Shown: positions 1-9,648, counted from the first letter of the stretch. The stretch: DNA of 64,000 nt from Atlantibacter sp032062175 (GCF_032062175.1 NZ_DAMBQK010000023.1:1-64000); one strand, 5' to 3'. Numbers and translations are program-made. Notes: generated from the letters alone by a model not told the origin.

Positions 1-52
1 TGTAAATCTGCCGTCATCGACTTCGAAGGTTCGAATCCTTCCCCCACCACCA
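1..52 (+). tRNA. tRNA-Tyr, 3' part only
   Basis: The first 52 bases are identical to the anticodon-to-CCA portion of the complete tRNA-Tyr 35 bases downstream. They contain the GTA anticodon at positions 2-4, the T-arm with GTTCGAATC, and an encoded CCA end at 50-52. The 5' half lies outside the window. This is the first of two tandem tyrosine tRNAs, as in the E. coli tyrTV operon next to narI. Confidence 0.95.
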
Positions 53-87
53 TCTCAGGCAGTACCTCAACAATATGAATTACCCCT

Positions 88-154
<67 letters not shown>

Positions 155-172
<18 letters not shown>

Positions 173-476
173 TCTTAAAGACGCTACTGAAATCACCTAA
201 ACCAGCGAAAATCACAGACTTCACCGGACGGGGAAGGATGAGAAGCTTCGACGAAGGTTCGATTCGAGCGCCAGCGAGAAAGCGTTGCCGCAGGCAACGA
301 CCCGAAGGGCGAAGCGCGCAGCGCTGAGTCATCCTTCCCCCACCACCATCTTAAAGACGCTACTGAAATCACCTAAACCAGCGAAAATCACAGACTTCAC
401 CGGACGGGGAAGGATGAGAAGCTTCGACGAAGGTTCGATTCGAGCGCCAGCGAGAAAGCGTTGCCGCAGGCAACGA
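155..476 (+). repeat. rtT-like tandem repeats downstream of tRNA-Tyr
   Basis: Two 146-base copies (155-300 and 331-476) repeat at an offset of 176 bases. Each begins with about 19 bases equal to the 3' end of the tRNA, including TCCTTCCCCCACCACCA, and carries a second tRNA-like stretch (GACGAAGGTTCGATTCGAG). This is the known design of the E. coli tyrT operon tail, where 178-base repeats starting with the tRNA 3' end yield rtT RNA and the protamine-like tpr frame. A basic 65-codon frame (285-482) spans the second copy; whether it is translated is not evident, as no ribosome site is obvious. Confidence 0.8.
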
Positions 477-480
477 TTTT
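459..480 (+). terminator. Probable terminator of tyrosine tRNA operon
   Basis: A 7-base stem (CGTTGCC/GGCAACG, loop GCA) is followed by ATTTT at the end of the second repeat. The same hairpin in the first repeat lacks the T tract, so only this copy should terminate. The stem is short, hence moderate confidence. Confidence 0.45.
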
Positions 481-1369
481 AACCCGGCCCTTCACTCCCT
501 GCCGACAGTAGCGGAACCACCACATCGCTAATGGGCGTCGCAATCCCCAACGCAGCCCCATACCGCTGAATCACGCCGTTGCGGATGTCCCACTCAAGCG
601 GCCGATTCGCCTGTCTGTCGGCGAGAATAGACGTGCCTAAATCCGCAGGGGCACGATGAAAACCGTCCAGGATCTCCTGCACCACCGTATCCTCCAGAAC
701 CGCGCCTTTCGCACGGGCGACGGTCAGACACTCACGCAAATAAGCCTGCGCCAGTTCAGTGATATCCTGGCGCGAAAACATTCCGGCACGGCGATTTGAC
801 AGCACCATCAGCCCTGCCACCGCGTTTTGCAACAGTTTGCGCCAGGCGATGGAGATAAAATCCCCTGACAGCGCCACCGCGCAGCGCGTGCCGTTGAGCG
901 CATCAACCACCCGTTTCGCCGCCGGGACGTCGGGCAGCGTCAGGCGCGGTTTTGCACGCAGCCATACCGAGGCATCCGGCTCACGCTGCGCCGGGAACCA
1001 CACCACCGAAGGCAGCACCGTGGCACCGTAAACATAGGGCTCCAGCAGGGCTGGTTGCTCAACGCCGTTTTGCAGCGCGCACACCACCGTGTTCCGATCG
1101 CACAGCGCAGCCAGCCAGTTGGCGCTGTCAGCGATCTGGGTGGTTTTCACCGCCACGAACACCAAATCGACCGGTTCACCGAGGGTTGCCGGATCGTTTA
1201 ATACCGGGCCAGGCACTACCACCTCTCCCTCATCGTGACGCAGAATAAGCCTCGGATGCGCGGTACGCCCGCAAAGCACTGGCGTACGGCCAGCCTCGTG
1301 AAGTGCAGCGGCGATGGTAGTCCCGATAGCCCCCGGGCCGATAAGTGCAATCGCTGGACGGTCAGACAT
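479..1369 (-). CDS. 2-dehydropantoate 2-reductase family protein
   Basis: A 296-residue ApbA/PanE-type oxidoreductase. The N-terminal Rossmann motif GPGAIGTTIAAAL (residues 11-23) binds NADPH. The family catalytic lysine lies in WRKLLQNAVAGL, and the substrate-binding glutamate in PLEWDIRNG. In the pantothenate pathway PanE reduces ketopantoate to pantoate. This gene is unlikely to be the housekeeping panE because the locus differs, and it sits beside an Lrp-type regulator, so it may reduce another 2-oxo acid. The gene is convergent with the tRNA tail and its stop touches the terminator T tract. Family is certain; substrate is inferred. Confidence 0.85.
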   Translation of the reverse strand: MSDRPAIALIGPGAIGTTIAAALHEAGRTPVLCGRTAHPRLILRHDEGEVVVPGPVLNDPATLGEPVDLVFVAVKTTQIADSANWLAALCDRNTVVCALQNGVEQPALLEPYVYGATVLPSVVWFPAQREPDASVWLRAKPRLTLPDVPAAKRVVDALNGTRCAVALSGDFISIAWRKLLQNAVAGLMVLSNRRAGMFSRQDITELAQAYLRECLTVARAKGAVLEDTVVQEILDGFHRAPADLGTSILADRQANRPLEWDIRNGVIQRYGAALGIATPISDVVVPLLSAGSEGPG

Positions 1370-1399
1370 CGTGTGTTCTCCTGATTTGAATAACCCTAC

Positions 1400-1849
1400 T
1401 CATTGTAGCGGCGGCAGCCGCCGCTTTACCGGTGAACTCTTCACAATCGACGTATTACTCTGCACATAATCCGTCAGGCCATCCAGCACCACGTCCAGTT
1501 GTTCGATAGAGCGCACCACCAGTCGCATTACAAAGCAATCCTCTCCGGTGACTTTGTCACACTCAATGCACTCTGGCATCGCCTGAATCATTTTCTCGAC
1601 CTTGTGAAGCATCCCCGGCAGCGGCTTGACCCGCACCAGCGCCTGTAGCGAATAGCCCAGCGCGGCGAGATTAATCCTCGCGCCATAGCCCTGAATCACG
1701 CCCTTTTCTTCCAGCCGCTTTAAACGTTCAGCAGTGCTGGGCGATGACAGCCCCACTCTCCCACTCAACACTTTTAACGACATCCGCGCATCTTCCGCCA
1801 GGCAGGCGAGAATTAGCCTGTCAGTATCATCGATAAGGCATTCCATCAT
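1400..1849 (-). CDS. Lrp/AsnC family transcriptional regulator
   Basis: A 149-residue protein with an N-terminal winged helix-turn-helix (LIDDTDRLILACLAEDAR to about residue 60) and a C-terminal RAM ligand-binding domain with ALVRVKPLPG and GEDCFVMRLVV. Such proteins form octamers that sense amino acids. It lies 30 bases upstream of, and on the same strand as, the reductase gene, and is divergent from the exporter gene across a 104-base gap. That layout suggests it controls the exporter and possibly the reductase. Two start codons are adjacent (MM); the first is used here. The ligand is unknown. Confidence 0.9.
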   Translation of the reverse strand: MMECLIDDTDRLILACLAEDARMSLKVLSGRVGLSSPSTAERLKRLEEKGVIQGYGARINLAALGYSLQALVRVKPLPGMLHKVEKMIQAMPECIECDKVTGEDCFVMRLVVRSIEQLDVVLDGLTDYVQSNTSIVKSSPVKRRLPPLQ

Positions 1850-1953
1850 TTAATCCTAATTATGAAAGGATAATCATCAATTGAACCTTATCTCCCCTCT
1901 GTAACCCGCGCCACAATTTTTACACAATAGCGCTCTCACAGAGGAGATACCCT

Positions 1954-2838
1954 ATGCGTAATATTCAACCCGGCGTCGGACAGATGAGCCTGGCGATGCT
2001 GATATCCGGCTCTATCGGCGCGTTCGTTTTGCTTTCAGGATTACCGGTGATGGAAGTAGTATTCGCACGCTGCCTGATCGGCGGCATCACCCTGTATATG
2101 TTTATCCGCCTCAGCCGCGAGCCGCTGGCGCGGTTAAGCCGACTCACCCTGTTGTTGATGGCGGCGGGCGGCGTGGCGGTGGTGATTAACTGGCTGCTGC
2201 TGTTCGCTTCCTACCGCCATCTTTCTATCGGCCTTTCCACCGTTATCTACAACACCCAGCCCTTTATGCTGGTGTTGATGAGCATGCTGCTCGGGGAACG
2301 GGTCATTAGCGTGAAATGGGCGTGGCTGACGCTGGCGTTCGGCGGCGTGGTGCTGGTGCTATCCAGCGAGCTGGGCGCATCGCATCAGGGCAACGGGCTG
2401 CTGGGCGTTGTGATGGCGCTGGGCGCGGCATTTTTCTATGCGTTGACGGCGTTGATTACCCGCCAGTTGCGCCAGGTCTCACCGCAGCAAATCGCCCTGG
2501 TTCAGATGGTGACTGGCACGCTGATGCTGCTGCCGCTGGTACACATCACGTTTGACCTGCAACCGATGCAGTGGGGGATCCTGCTCACCGTGGGGATTGT
2601 GCATACCGGCATTATGTATCAACTGCTGTACGCGGCGATCCAGAAACTGCCGACGCCGATCGTTGGTTCGCTGTCGTTTATCTACCCGCTGGTGGCGGTC
2701 GTGGTGGATAAGCTGGTGTTTAACCATTCGCTAAGCCTGGTGCAACTGGCTGGCGGGGTGTTGATTCTGCTGGCGGCGTCGGGAAACAACCTGGGATGGG
2801 GAGAAAAGCGGGCGAAAGTGGTTAACGCGGCGAAATAA
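1954..2838 (+). CDS. DMT/EamA family transporter
   Basis: A 294-residue inner-membrane protein with about ten hydrophobic segments in two EamA repeats. Family members export amino acids or small metabolites. The start is set by GAGGAG at 1941-1946, seven bases before ATG. It is transcribed away from the Lrp-type gene, the classical regulator/exporter pairing, so an amino acid or related compound is the likely substrate (inference). No frameshift or unusual feature is seen. Confidence 0.9.
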   Translation: MRNIQPGVGQMSLAMLISGSIGAFVLLSGLPVMEVVFARCLIGGITLYMFIRLSREPLARLSRLTLLLMAAGGVAVVINWLLLFASYRHLSIGLSTVIYNTQPFMLVLMSMLLGERVISVKWAWLTLAFGGVVLVLSSELGASHQGNGLLGVVMALGAAFFYALTALITRQLRQVSPQQIALVQMVTGTLMLLPLVHITFDLQPMQWGILLTVGIVHTGIMYQLLYAAIQKLPTPIVGSLSFIYPLVAVVVDKLVFNHSLSLVQLAGGVLILLAASGNNLGWGEKRAKVVNAAK

Positions 2839-2866
2839 CACCGCTTACCCCGGTAAGCGGTGTTTG
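2838..2866. terminator. Convergent terminator, transporter / narI
   Basis: A perfect 12-base stem (ACACCGCTTACC/GGTAAGCGGTGT) with a CC loop lies between two convergent genes. A short T run follows on the plus strand and TATTTC on the minus strand, so it can serve both transcripts. Confidence 0.7.
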
Positions 2867-2878
2867 ATGGCAAACCCC

Positions 2879-3556
2879 TTAGCGACGCGCTCTGACCACC
2901 TGGTATTTACGCGTCAGGTACTCCACCGGCGCGCTCCAGATGTGCACCAGCCGGGTGAACGGGAACAGCACAAACAGCGTCATCCCCAGCACCAGGTGCA
3001 GACGGAACACAAAGCCCACGCCGTCCAGATGTGCAGACGCGCCGCCGTGGAAAGTCACTACCGACTGCGCCCAGCCAACCAGTTTCAGCATTTCGCTGCC
3101 GTCCATATGCTGCGCAGAGAACGGAATGGTTAACAGGCCCAACGCGCATTGCAGCATCAACAGCGACAGGATCAGGATATCCGCTGTGGTAGAGGTCGCG
3201 CGAATACGCGGGTTAAACAGCCGGCGCTTCAGCAACAACAGGCCGCCCACCAGCGTCATCACGCCGCTTGCCCCGCCCATGATCATCGCCATCTTCTGCT
3301 TCACGTCCATCGGCAGGAACGATTCGTACATCCAGTGCGGCGTCAGCATCCCGAAGAAATGGCCGACGAAAATACCCAGGATGCCGAAGTGGAACAGGTT
3401 AGACGCCAGGTTCATCCCCTTACGATCCAGCATCTGGCTGGAGCCTGCACGCCAGCTGTACTGGCCGTAGTCGTAGCGCAGCCAACTGCCCACTAAAAAC
3501 ACGGTGCCGGCAATATACGGATAGATATCGAAGAGAAGCATATTCAGGAACTGCAT
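2879..3556 (-). CDS. narI: Respiratory nitrate reductase gamma subunit
   Basis: A 225-residue cytochrome b subunit that oxidises quinol and passes electrons through two b hemes to NarH. Five transmembrane helices are visible, with family heme ligands among His residues in FHFGILGIFVGHFFGML and near the C-terminus (FRLHLVLG and RLVHIWS). The open frame extends 44 codons further upstream, but the ATG at 3556 gives the E. coli length and start (MQFLNML). Its start overlaps the narJ stop by one base (TAATG), which indicates translational coupling. It is the last gene of narGHJI. Confidence 0.97.
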   Translation of the reverse strand: MQFLNMLLFDIYPYIAGTVFLVGSWLRYDYGQYSWRAGSSQMLDRKGMNLASNLFHFGILGIFVGHFFGMLTPHWMYESFLPMDVKQKMAMIMGGASGVMTLVGGLLLLKRRLFNPRIRATSTTADILILSLLMLQCALGLLTIPFSAQHMDGSEMLKLVGWAQSVVTFHGGASAHLDGVGFVFRLHLVLGMTLFVLFPFTRLVHIWSAPVEYLTRKYQVVRARR

Positions 3557-4266
3557 TATTGCTGTCCTCCTGTGGTGATATTCAAATACTGCGGGGCGAC
3601 CGCGCCCGCAAACCGGCGTTGATGGGAGGCGATGGCGGAATCGCCGCAGCCCTGATCGGCAAAGAATTTCACCTGCTCTTCTTCCCATACCGCGTCCAGC
3701 GCCGCTGGCGTATCGTCGCGAACTTCGTCGGCTAACTGGCGCTGCACTTTTTCAGCATCAACCTGGCTGTTGGCGATGCTGAGCAGCAGATCGAACAGCA
3801 CCGCGTAACGGCTTTCACGCTGGTTCAGACGGGCGCTGAGCAGCGCCAGAATCGGCGCCACATCCTGCAACCCGCCTACCGCTTCGCTATGGGGCAACTG
3901 CGCCAGATATTCCAGATACAGCGGCAGATGATCCGGCAGCTCACGGCTGTCAATAAACAGCCCGGCACGTTCATATTGCCCCATCAAATCCACCATCGCC
4001 TGGCCGCGATCCCGCGATTCGCCGTGCACGTGTTCGAACAGCAGCAGCGAGGTCGCGCGTCCCCGGTCGAACAACTCGCTGTAGCGCGACTGCACGTCCA
4101 GACGGTCCTGTGACAGCAAATCGCGCAGGAACAGGCCCAGCGCGTGGGCCTCCTCTTTACTGATCTGCTCAAGCTCGGTCATGGCGTCGAACATCTCGCG
4201 TTGATGCTCCCACAGCGCATGATCCGGGTACTCCAGCAGCCGGGAGATAAGTTTGAGTTCCATCAT
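3556..4266 (-). CDS. narJ: Nitrate reductase molybdenum cofactor assembly chaperone
   Basis: A 236-residue cytoplasmic chaperone of the TorD/NarJ family, all-alpha, needed to insert molybdenum cofactor and the FS0 cluster into NarG before membrane docking. The central FDRGRATSLLLFEHVHGESR and DLP..LPLYLEYL stretches are typical of the family. The length equals E. coli NarJ. Its start overlaps the narH stop (ATGA) and its stop overlaps the narI start, so it is translated within the narGHJI operon. Confidence 0.97.
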   Translation of the reverse strand: MMELKLISRLLEYPDHALWEHQREMFDAMTELEQISKEEAHALGLFLRDLLSQDRLDVQSRYSELFDRGRATSLLLFEHVHGESRDRGQAMVDLMGQYERAGLFIDSRELPDHLPLYLEYLAQLPHSEAVGGLQDVAPILALLSARLNQRESRYAVLFDLLLSIANSQVDAEKVQRQLADEVRDDTPAALDAVWEEEQVKFFADQGCGDSAIASHQRRFAGAVAPQYLNITTGGQQ

Positions 4267-5798
4267 GGGCGCGACTCCGATTTCACCGTCACATCCACCG
4301 CGTCGATACGACGGCTGTTGAACAGGTTGGCTTTGCTGTCTGAACCGTGGCAGCCGTCGCCGAAGCTAAAGCCGCAGCCTTTGCTTTCCGGGAAGGCGTT
4401 GCTGGCCAGCTCGCGGTGGCTGGTCGGGATCACAAAGCGGTCTTCGTAGTTAGCAATTGCCAGATAACGGTACATCTCCTGCGCCTGGGCTTCGCTTAAA
4501 CCCACTTCTTCCAGCGCGCGGGTATCGTTAACGCCGTCAACGGTTTCGGCACGTTTGTAATGGCGCATCGCCATCATCCGTTTCAGGGCGCGCAGCACCG
4601 GCGCGGTGTCGCCCGCGGTCAGGATGTTTGCCAGATACTGAACCGGGATACGCAGGCTTTCCACGTCCGGCAGAATACCGGTGTGCGGCAGCTCGCCCGC
4701 GTCGGCAGCAGACTGGATCGGCGATAACGGTGGCACGTACCAGACCATCGGCAGGGTGCGGTATTCCGGGTGCAGCGGCAGCGCCAGCTTCCAGTCCATC
4801 GCCATTTTCCATACCGGCGACTGCTGCGCCGCGTCGATCACGCTCTGCGGCACCCCGTCTTTCAGCGCCTGCGCGATCACGTGCGGATCGTTCGGGTCAA
4901 GGAACACGTCCAGTTGACGCTGATACAGATCGGTTTCGTGCTCGGTGCTGGCCGCATTCTCGATGGCGTCCGCGTCATACAGCAGTACGCCGAGGTAGCG
5001 GATACGGCCCACGCAGGTTTCGGAACACACCGTCGGCATCCCGGCTTCGATGCGCGGATAGCAGAAGATGCACTTCTCGGATTTGCCGCTCTTCCAGTTG
5101 AAGTAGATTTTTTTGTACGGGCAGCCGGTGATGCACATACGCCAGCCACGGCACTTATCCTGGTCGATCAGCACGATACCGTCTTCTTCACGCTTGTAGA
5201 TCGCACCGCTCGGGCAGGTGGCAACGCACGCCGGGTTCAGGCAGTGTTCGCACAGGCGCGGCAAATACATCATGAAGGTGTTTTCGAACTGGCCGTACAT
5301 CGCCTTCTGCATGTTTTCGAAGTTCTTATCTTTGGCGCGTTTTTCAAACTCGCCGCCGAGGATCTCTTCCCAGTTCGGACCGGTTTCGATTTTATTCATC
5401 CGCTGACCGGTGATCAGCGAACGCGGACGGGCGATCGGCTGATGCTTGCCTTCTTTAGCGGTGTGCAAATGCTGATAATCGAAATCAAACGGTTCGTAGT
5501 AATCGTCGATGCCCGGCAGATGCGGGTTGGCGAAGATTTTGCCCAGCAGCATCGCACGGTTGCCCATACGCGGTTGCAGTTTGCCGTTGATTTTACGGAT
5601 CCAGCCGCCCTTCCATTTTTCCTGGTTTTCCCAGTCATTCGGGTAACCGAGGCCCGGTTTGGTTTCCACGTTGTTGAACCAGGCGTACTCCATACCTTCA
5701 CGGCTGGTCCACACGTTTTTACAGGTCACTGAGCAGGTGTGGCAACCGATGCATTTGTCGAGATTCAGCACCATGCCGACTTGTGAACGAATTTTCAT
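4263..5798 (-). CDS. narH: Respiratory nitrate reductase beta subunit
   Basis: A 511-residue iron-sulfur subunit carrying electrons from NarI to NarG on the cytoplasmic face. Four cysteine groups are visible: CIGCHTCSVTC near residue 16, CEHCLNPACVATCP, CRGWRMCITGCP and CIFCYPRIEAG with following cysteines. The tryptophan in CRGWRMC replaces a cysteine and gives the [3Fe-4S] cluster, as in E. coli. Start and stop both overlap neighbours by four bases (ATGA). Confidence 0.98.
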   Translation of the reverse strand: MKIRSQVGMVLNLDKCIGCHTCSVTCKNVWTSREGMEYAWFNNVETKPGLGYPNDWENQEKWKGGWIRKINGKLQPRMGNRAMLLGKIFANPHLPGIDDYYEPFDFDYQHLHTAKEGKHQPIARPRSLITGQRMNKIETGPNWEEILGGEFEKRAKDKNFENMQKAMYGQFENTFMMYLPRLCEHCLNPACVATCPSGAIYKREEDGIVLIDQDKCRGWRMCITGCPYKKIYFNWKSGKSEKCIFCYPRIEAGMPTVCSETCVGRIRYLGVLLYDADAIENAASTEHETDLYQRQLDVFLDPNDPHVIAQALKDGVPQSVIDAAQQSPVWKMAMDWKLALPLHPEYRTLPMVWYVPPLSPIQSAADAGELPHTGILPDVESLRIPVQYLANILTAGDTAPVLRALKRMMAMRHYKRAETVDGVNDTRALEEVGLSEAQAQEMYRYLAIANYEDRFVIPTSHRELASNAFPESKGCGFSFGDGCHGSDSKANLFNSRRIDAVDVTVKSESRP

Positions 5799-8700
5799 TT
5801 AACGCTCTCCTGTACCTGGTCACACCCTTCACCATCTAACCAGTCGATATTTTTCATCTTACGCACCACCACAAACTCATCGCGGTTAGAACCCACGGTG
5901 CCGTAATAGTTAAAGCCGTAAGCCAGTTGCGCATAGCCGCCGATCATATGGGTCGGTTTCGGGCTGATGCGGGTCACGGAGTTGTGAATACCGCCGCGCT
6001 GCCCGGTCACTTCGGAACCCGGCAGGTTCACGATGCGCTCCTGGGCGTGATACATCATGGTCATCCCTTCCGGGACGCGCTGGCTCACCACCGCACGGGC
6101 GGTTAACGCGCCGTTGGCGTTGAACACTTCAATCCAGTCGTTATCTGCGATACCCAGCGCTTTGGCGTCGATTTCGCTCATCCAGACAATCGGGCCGCCG
6201 CGCGACAGGGTCAGCATCAGCAGGTTGTCGCTGTAGGTGGAGTGGATCCCCCACTTCTGGTGCGGCGTCAGGAAGTTGAGCGCTTTCTCCGGGTTGCCGT
6301 TGGATTTCTGCCCCATCACCGCCTTCACCGAACGGGTGTCGATCGGCGGACGGTACACCAGCAGGCTTTCACCGAAATCACGCATCCACGGGTGATCCTG
6401 ATACAGCTGCTGGCGGCCAGACAGGGTACGCCACGGGATCAGCTCATGAACGTTGGTGTAACCGGCGTTATAGGACACGTGCTCATCTTCCAGGCCAGAC
6501 CAGGTGGGGCTGGAGATAATTTTGCGCGGCTGGGCCTGAATATCGCGGAAGCGGATTTTCTCTTCCTCTTTATTGGTCGCCAGATGGGTATGATCGCGCC
6601 CGGTGAATTCGCTGAGCGCCGCCCAGGCTTTCACCGCCACATGGCCGTTGGTTTCCGGGGCCAGGGTGAGGATCATTTCCGCCGCGTCAATCGCGGTATT
6701 CAGCATCGGCTGGCCTTTAGCCGGGCCGTCTGCTTTGGTGTAATTCAGCTTGCGCAGCAGGTCCATTTCGCTCTGGGTATTCCAGGAAATGCCCTTGCCG
6801 CCATTGCCGATTTTCTCCATCAGCGGGCCGATAGAGGTAAAGCGTTCATACGTTGCCGGGTAGTCGCGTTCCACCACCATAATGTGCGGCGCGGTTTTGC
6901 CTGGGATCAGATCGCATTCGCCTTTTTTCCAGTCCTTGACGTCCAGCGGCTGCGCCAGTTCGGCGGCGCTGTCGTGCTGGATAGGCAGAGTGACCACATC
7001 AGTTTCTTGCCCCAAGTGGCCGACGCACAGCTCGGAGAATGTCTTCGCGATGGCTTTATAGATTTCCCAGTCGCTTTTCGATTCCCAGGCCGGGTCCACA
7101 GCGGCAGAAAGCGGATGAATAAACGGATGCATATCCGAGGTATTCATGTCGTCTTTCTCGTACCAGGTGGCGGTCGGCAGCACGATATCGGAGTACAGGC
7201 AGGTGCTCGACAGACGGAAGTCCAGCGTCACGACCAGGTCCAGTTTGCCGTCGAGGCCATTGTCATGCCATTCCACTTCTTCCGGCTTGACGCCGCCCTG
7301 CTGGCCCAGATCCGCGCCCTGGATACCGTGGTCGGTGCCCAACAGATACTTGAGCATGTACTCGTGGCCTTTACCGGAAGAACCCAGCAGGTTAGAGCGC
7401 CAGACGAACAGGTTACGCGGGTGGTTTTTGCCGTTTTCCGGCTGCTCTGCCGCAAAATGGATTTCGCCGGATTTCAGCGCCTGCACGGTGTAATCCACCG
7501 GGTTCATGCCTGCGGCATCGGCAGCGGCTTTAATGCGCAGCGGGTTGGTGCCCAACTGCGGCGCGGACGGCAGCCAGCCCATACGCTCGGCGCGCACGTT
7601 GAAGTCCAGCAGATGGCCGGTGTAGCGGGATTTATCCGCCAGCGGCGACAGCAGATCTGCCGCGCCGAGGGTTTCATAGCGCCACTGGCTGGAGTGGTTG
7701 TAGAAGAACGAGGTGCTGTTCATATGACGCGCCGGACGCTGCCAGTCAAGGCCAAACGCCAGCGGCTGCCAGCCGGTTTGTGGACGCAATTTTTCCTGGC
7801 CCACATAGTGCGCCCAGCCGCCGCCGCTCTGGCCGACGCAACCGCAGAAGATCAGCATATTGATCAGGCCACGGTAGTTCATGTCCATGTGATACCAGTG
7901 GTTCAGACCGGCACCGACGATGATCATTGAGCGGCCGTGGGTCTTATCGGCGTTCTCGGCGAACTCACGGGCGATACGGATAATGTGGCTGCGGGATACC
8001 CCGGTGATCGCTTCCGCCCAGGCCGGGCTGTAGGCTTTCACGTCGTCATAGCTGCTGGCGCAGTTCACGTCGCCCAGACCACGGTCCAGACCGTAGTTAG
8101 CGAGGGTTAAATCATAAACGGTAGTCACCAGTGCGCTGCTGCCGTCCGCCAGTTGCAGGCGTTTAACCGGCAGTTTGTGCATTAGCACGTTGTCCAGCGC
8201 CACGCTGTTGAAGTGTTCGCTCTCTGCGCCGCCAAAATATGGGAAGCCGACATCGGCGATCTCGTCATGGCTGCCGAGCAGCGACAGGCGCAGTTCAGAC
8301 TCTTCGCCGGTGGTGCCGTCGCGCTGTTCGAGGTTCCATTTGCCCTTCTCGCCCCAGCGGTAACCAATCGAGCCATTCGGGGCAATCATCTCGCCGTTGT
8401 GGTTATCGACGGCGACGGTTTTCCATTCCGGGTTGTTTTCCTGGCCCAGACCGCCCACCAGGTCGGAGGCGCGCAGCATACGGCCCGCCGCATAGAAACC
8501 ATCACGCGCTTCGAGCATCACCAGCATCGGCATATCGGTATAACGACGCACGTAGTCGGTGAAGTACTGGCTCGGGCGTTCCAGATGGAATTCGCGCAGC
8601 ATCACGTGGCCCATCGCCAGCGCCATCGCGCTGTCGGTACCTTGTTTCGGCGCTAACCACTGGTCGCACAGCTTGGCGATTTCCGCGTAGTCCGGGGTGA

Positions 8701-9541
8701 CGGCCACGGTTTTGGTGCCTTTGTAACGGACTTCGGTAAAGAAGTGGGCGTCCGGGGTACGGGTCTGCGGGACGTTAGAGCCCCAGGCAATAATGTAGCT
8801 GGAGTTATACCAGTCGGCGGATTCCGGCACGTCGGTCTGCTCGCCCCAGGTCATCGGTGACGCCGGCGGCAGGTCGCAGTACCAGTCGTAGAAGCTCAGG
8901 CAGGTGCCGCCGATCAGCGACAGATAGCGCGCGCCGGAGGCATAAGACACCATCGACATCGCCGGGATCGGCGAGAAGCCCGCGATACGGTCCGGGCCGT
9001 AGGTTTTGGCGGTCCAGACGTTGGACGCGGCAATCAGCTCATTCACTTCCTGCCAGGAAGAACGGACAAACCCGCCGCGACCGCGTGCCTGCTTGTAGCT
9101 TTTGGCTTTATCGCTGTCGGACATGATCGCCGCCCAGGCGTCCACCGGATCGCTGTGTTGCGCTTTCGCTTCACGCCACAGTTTCATCAGGCGTTTACGC
9201 ATCATCGGGTATTTCAGGCGGTTTGCGCTGTACAGATACCAGGAGTAACTCGCGCCACGAGGGCAGCCGCGCGGTTCATGATTCGGCATATCGGGACGGG
9301 TGCGCGGGTAGTCGGTTTGCTGGGTTTCCCAGGTCACCAGACCGTTTTTGACGTAAATCTTCCAACTGCATGAACCGGTGCAGTTTACGCCGTGGGTAGA
9401 GCGCACGATTTTGTCGTGCTGCCAGCGCTGACGGTAACCGTCTTCCCAGTCCCGGTTGGTATCCAGAATCTGTCCGTGCCCATCGGCAAAGGTATCGCCC
9501 TTCTGTTTGAAGTAGCGAAACCGATCCAGAAATTTGCTCAT
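5795..9541 (-). CDS. narG: Respiratory nitrate reductase alpha (catalytic) subunit
   Basis: A 1248-residue molybdo-bis(MGD) enzyme that reduces nitrate to nitrite in the cytoplasm during anaerobic respiration. The N-terminal HGVNCTGSCSWK and GCPRGAS supply the His/Cys ligands of the FS0 cluster. TWGEQTD contains the aspartate that coordinates molybdenum in E. coli NarG. The open frame continues 18 codons upstream, but the ATG at 9541 follows AGGAG and starts MSKFLDRFRYF as in E. coli. It is one residue longer than E. coli NarG (a small insertion in VAVDNHNGEM). First gene of narGHJI, controlled by the FNR and NarL sites upstream. Confidence 0.98.
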   Translation of the reverse strand: MSKFLDRFRYFKQKGDTFADGHGQILDTNRDWEDGYRQRWQHDKIVRSTHGVNCTGSCSWKIYVKNGLVTWETQQTDYPRTRPDMPNHEPRGCPRGASYSWYLYSANRLKYPMMRKRLMKLWREAKAQHSDPVDAWAAIMSDSDKAKSYKQARGRGGFVRSSWQEVNELIAASNVWTAKTYGPDRIAGFSPIPAMSMVSYASGARYLSLIGGTCLSFYDWYCDLPPASPMTWGEQTDVPESADWYNSSYIIAWGSNVPQTRTPDAHFFTEVRYKGTKTVAVTPDYAEIAKLCDQWLAPKQGTDSAMALAMGHVMLREFHLERPSQYFTDYVRRYTDMPMLVMLEARDGFYAAGRMLRASDLVGGLGQENNPEWKTVAVDNHNGEMIAPNGSIGYRWGEKGKWNLEQRDGTTGEESELRLSLLGSHDEIADVGFPYFGGAESEHFNSVALDNVLMHKLPVKRLQLADGSSALVTTVYDLTLANYGLDRGLGDVNCASSYDDVKAYSPAWAEAITGVSRSHIIRIAREFAENADKTHGRSMIIVGAGLNHWYHMDMNYRGLINMLIFCGCVGQSGGGWAHYVGQEKLRPQTGWQPLAFGLDWQRPARHMNSTSFFYNHSSQWRYETLGAADLLSPLADKSRYTGHLLDFNVRAERMGWLPSAPQLGTNPLRIKAAADAAGMNPVDYTVQALKSGEIHFAAEQPENGKNHPRNLFVWRSNLLGSSGKGHEYMLKYLLGTDHGIQGADLGQQGGVKPEEVEWHDNGLDGKLDLVVTLDFRLSSTCLYSDIVLPTATWYEKDDMNTSDMHPFIHPLSAAVDPAWESKSDWEIYKAIAKTFSELCVGHLGQETDVVTLPIQHDSAAELAQPLDVKDWKKGECDLIPGKTAPHIMVVERDYPATYERFTSIGPLMEKIGNGGKGISWNTQSEMDLLRKLNYTKADGPAKGQPMLNTAIDAAEMILTLAPETNGHVAVKAWAALSEFTGRDHTHLATNKEEEKIRFRDIQAQPRKIISSPTWSGLEDEHVSYNAGYTNVHELIPWRTLSGRQQLYQDHPWMRDFGESLLVYRPPIDTRSVKAVMGQKSNGNPEKALNFLTPHQKWGIHSTYSDNLLMLTLSRGGPIVWMSEIDAKALGIADNDWIEVFNANGALTARAVVSQRVPEGMTMMYHAQERIVNLPGSEVTGQRGGIHNSVTRISPKPTHMIGGYAQLAYGFNYYGTVGSNRDEFVVVRKMKNIDWLDGEGCDQVQESVK

Positions 9542-9634
9542 CGGGGGTTCTCCTGTAAGGAGCCTGTAGGCTCTTCTGCTAAATCGACATTGCAAGAATT
9601 TGAGCCAAGGTTACTCCCCGCTTTTGGCTCAGAA

Positions 9635-9648
9635 TTGACACCGATCAA
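9635..9648 (-). promoter_or_regulatory. FNR box of the narG promoter
   Basis: TTGATCGGTGTCAA on the minus strand differs from the FNR consensus TTGAT-N4-ATCAA at one position. Its centre is 41 bases upstream of a start point predicted from TAACCT (9613-9608), the class II spacing known for E. coli narG. The transcript leader to narG would be about 60 bases. Confidence 0.8.

Noticed and set aside
4770..5732. A 320-codon plus-strand frame inside narH
   Set aside because: Mirror frame of narH, whose cysteine motifs and length are conserved.
6242..7930. A 562-codon frame on the plus strand inside narG
   Set aside because: It is antisense to a fully conserved narG and follows from its codon use; no ribosome site or recognisable domain.
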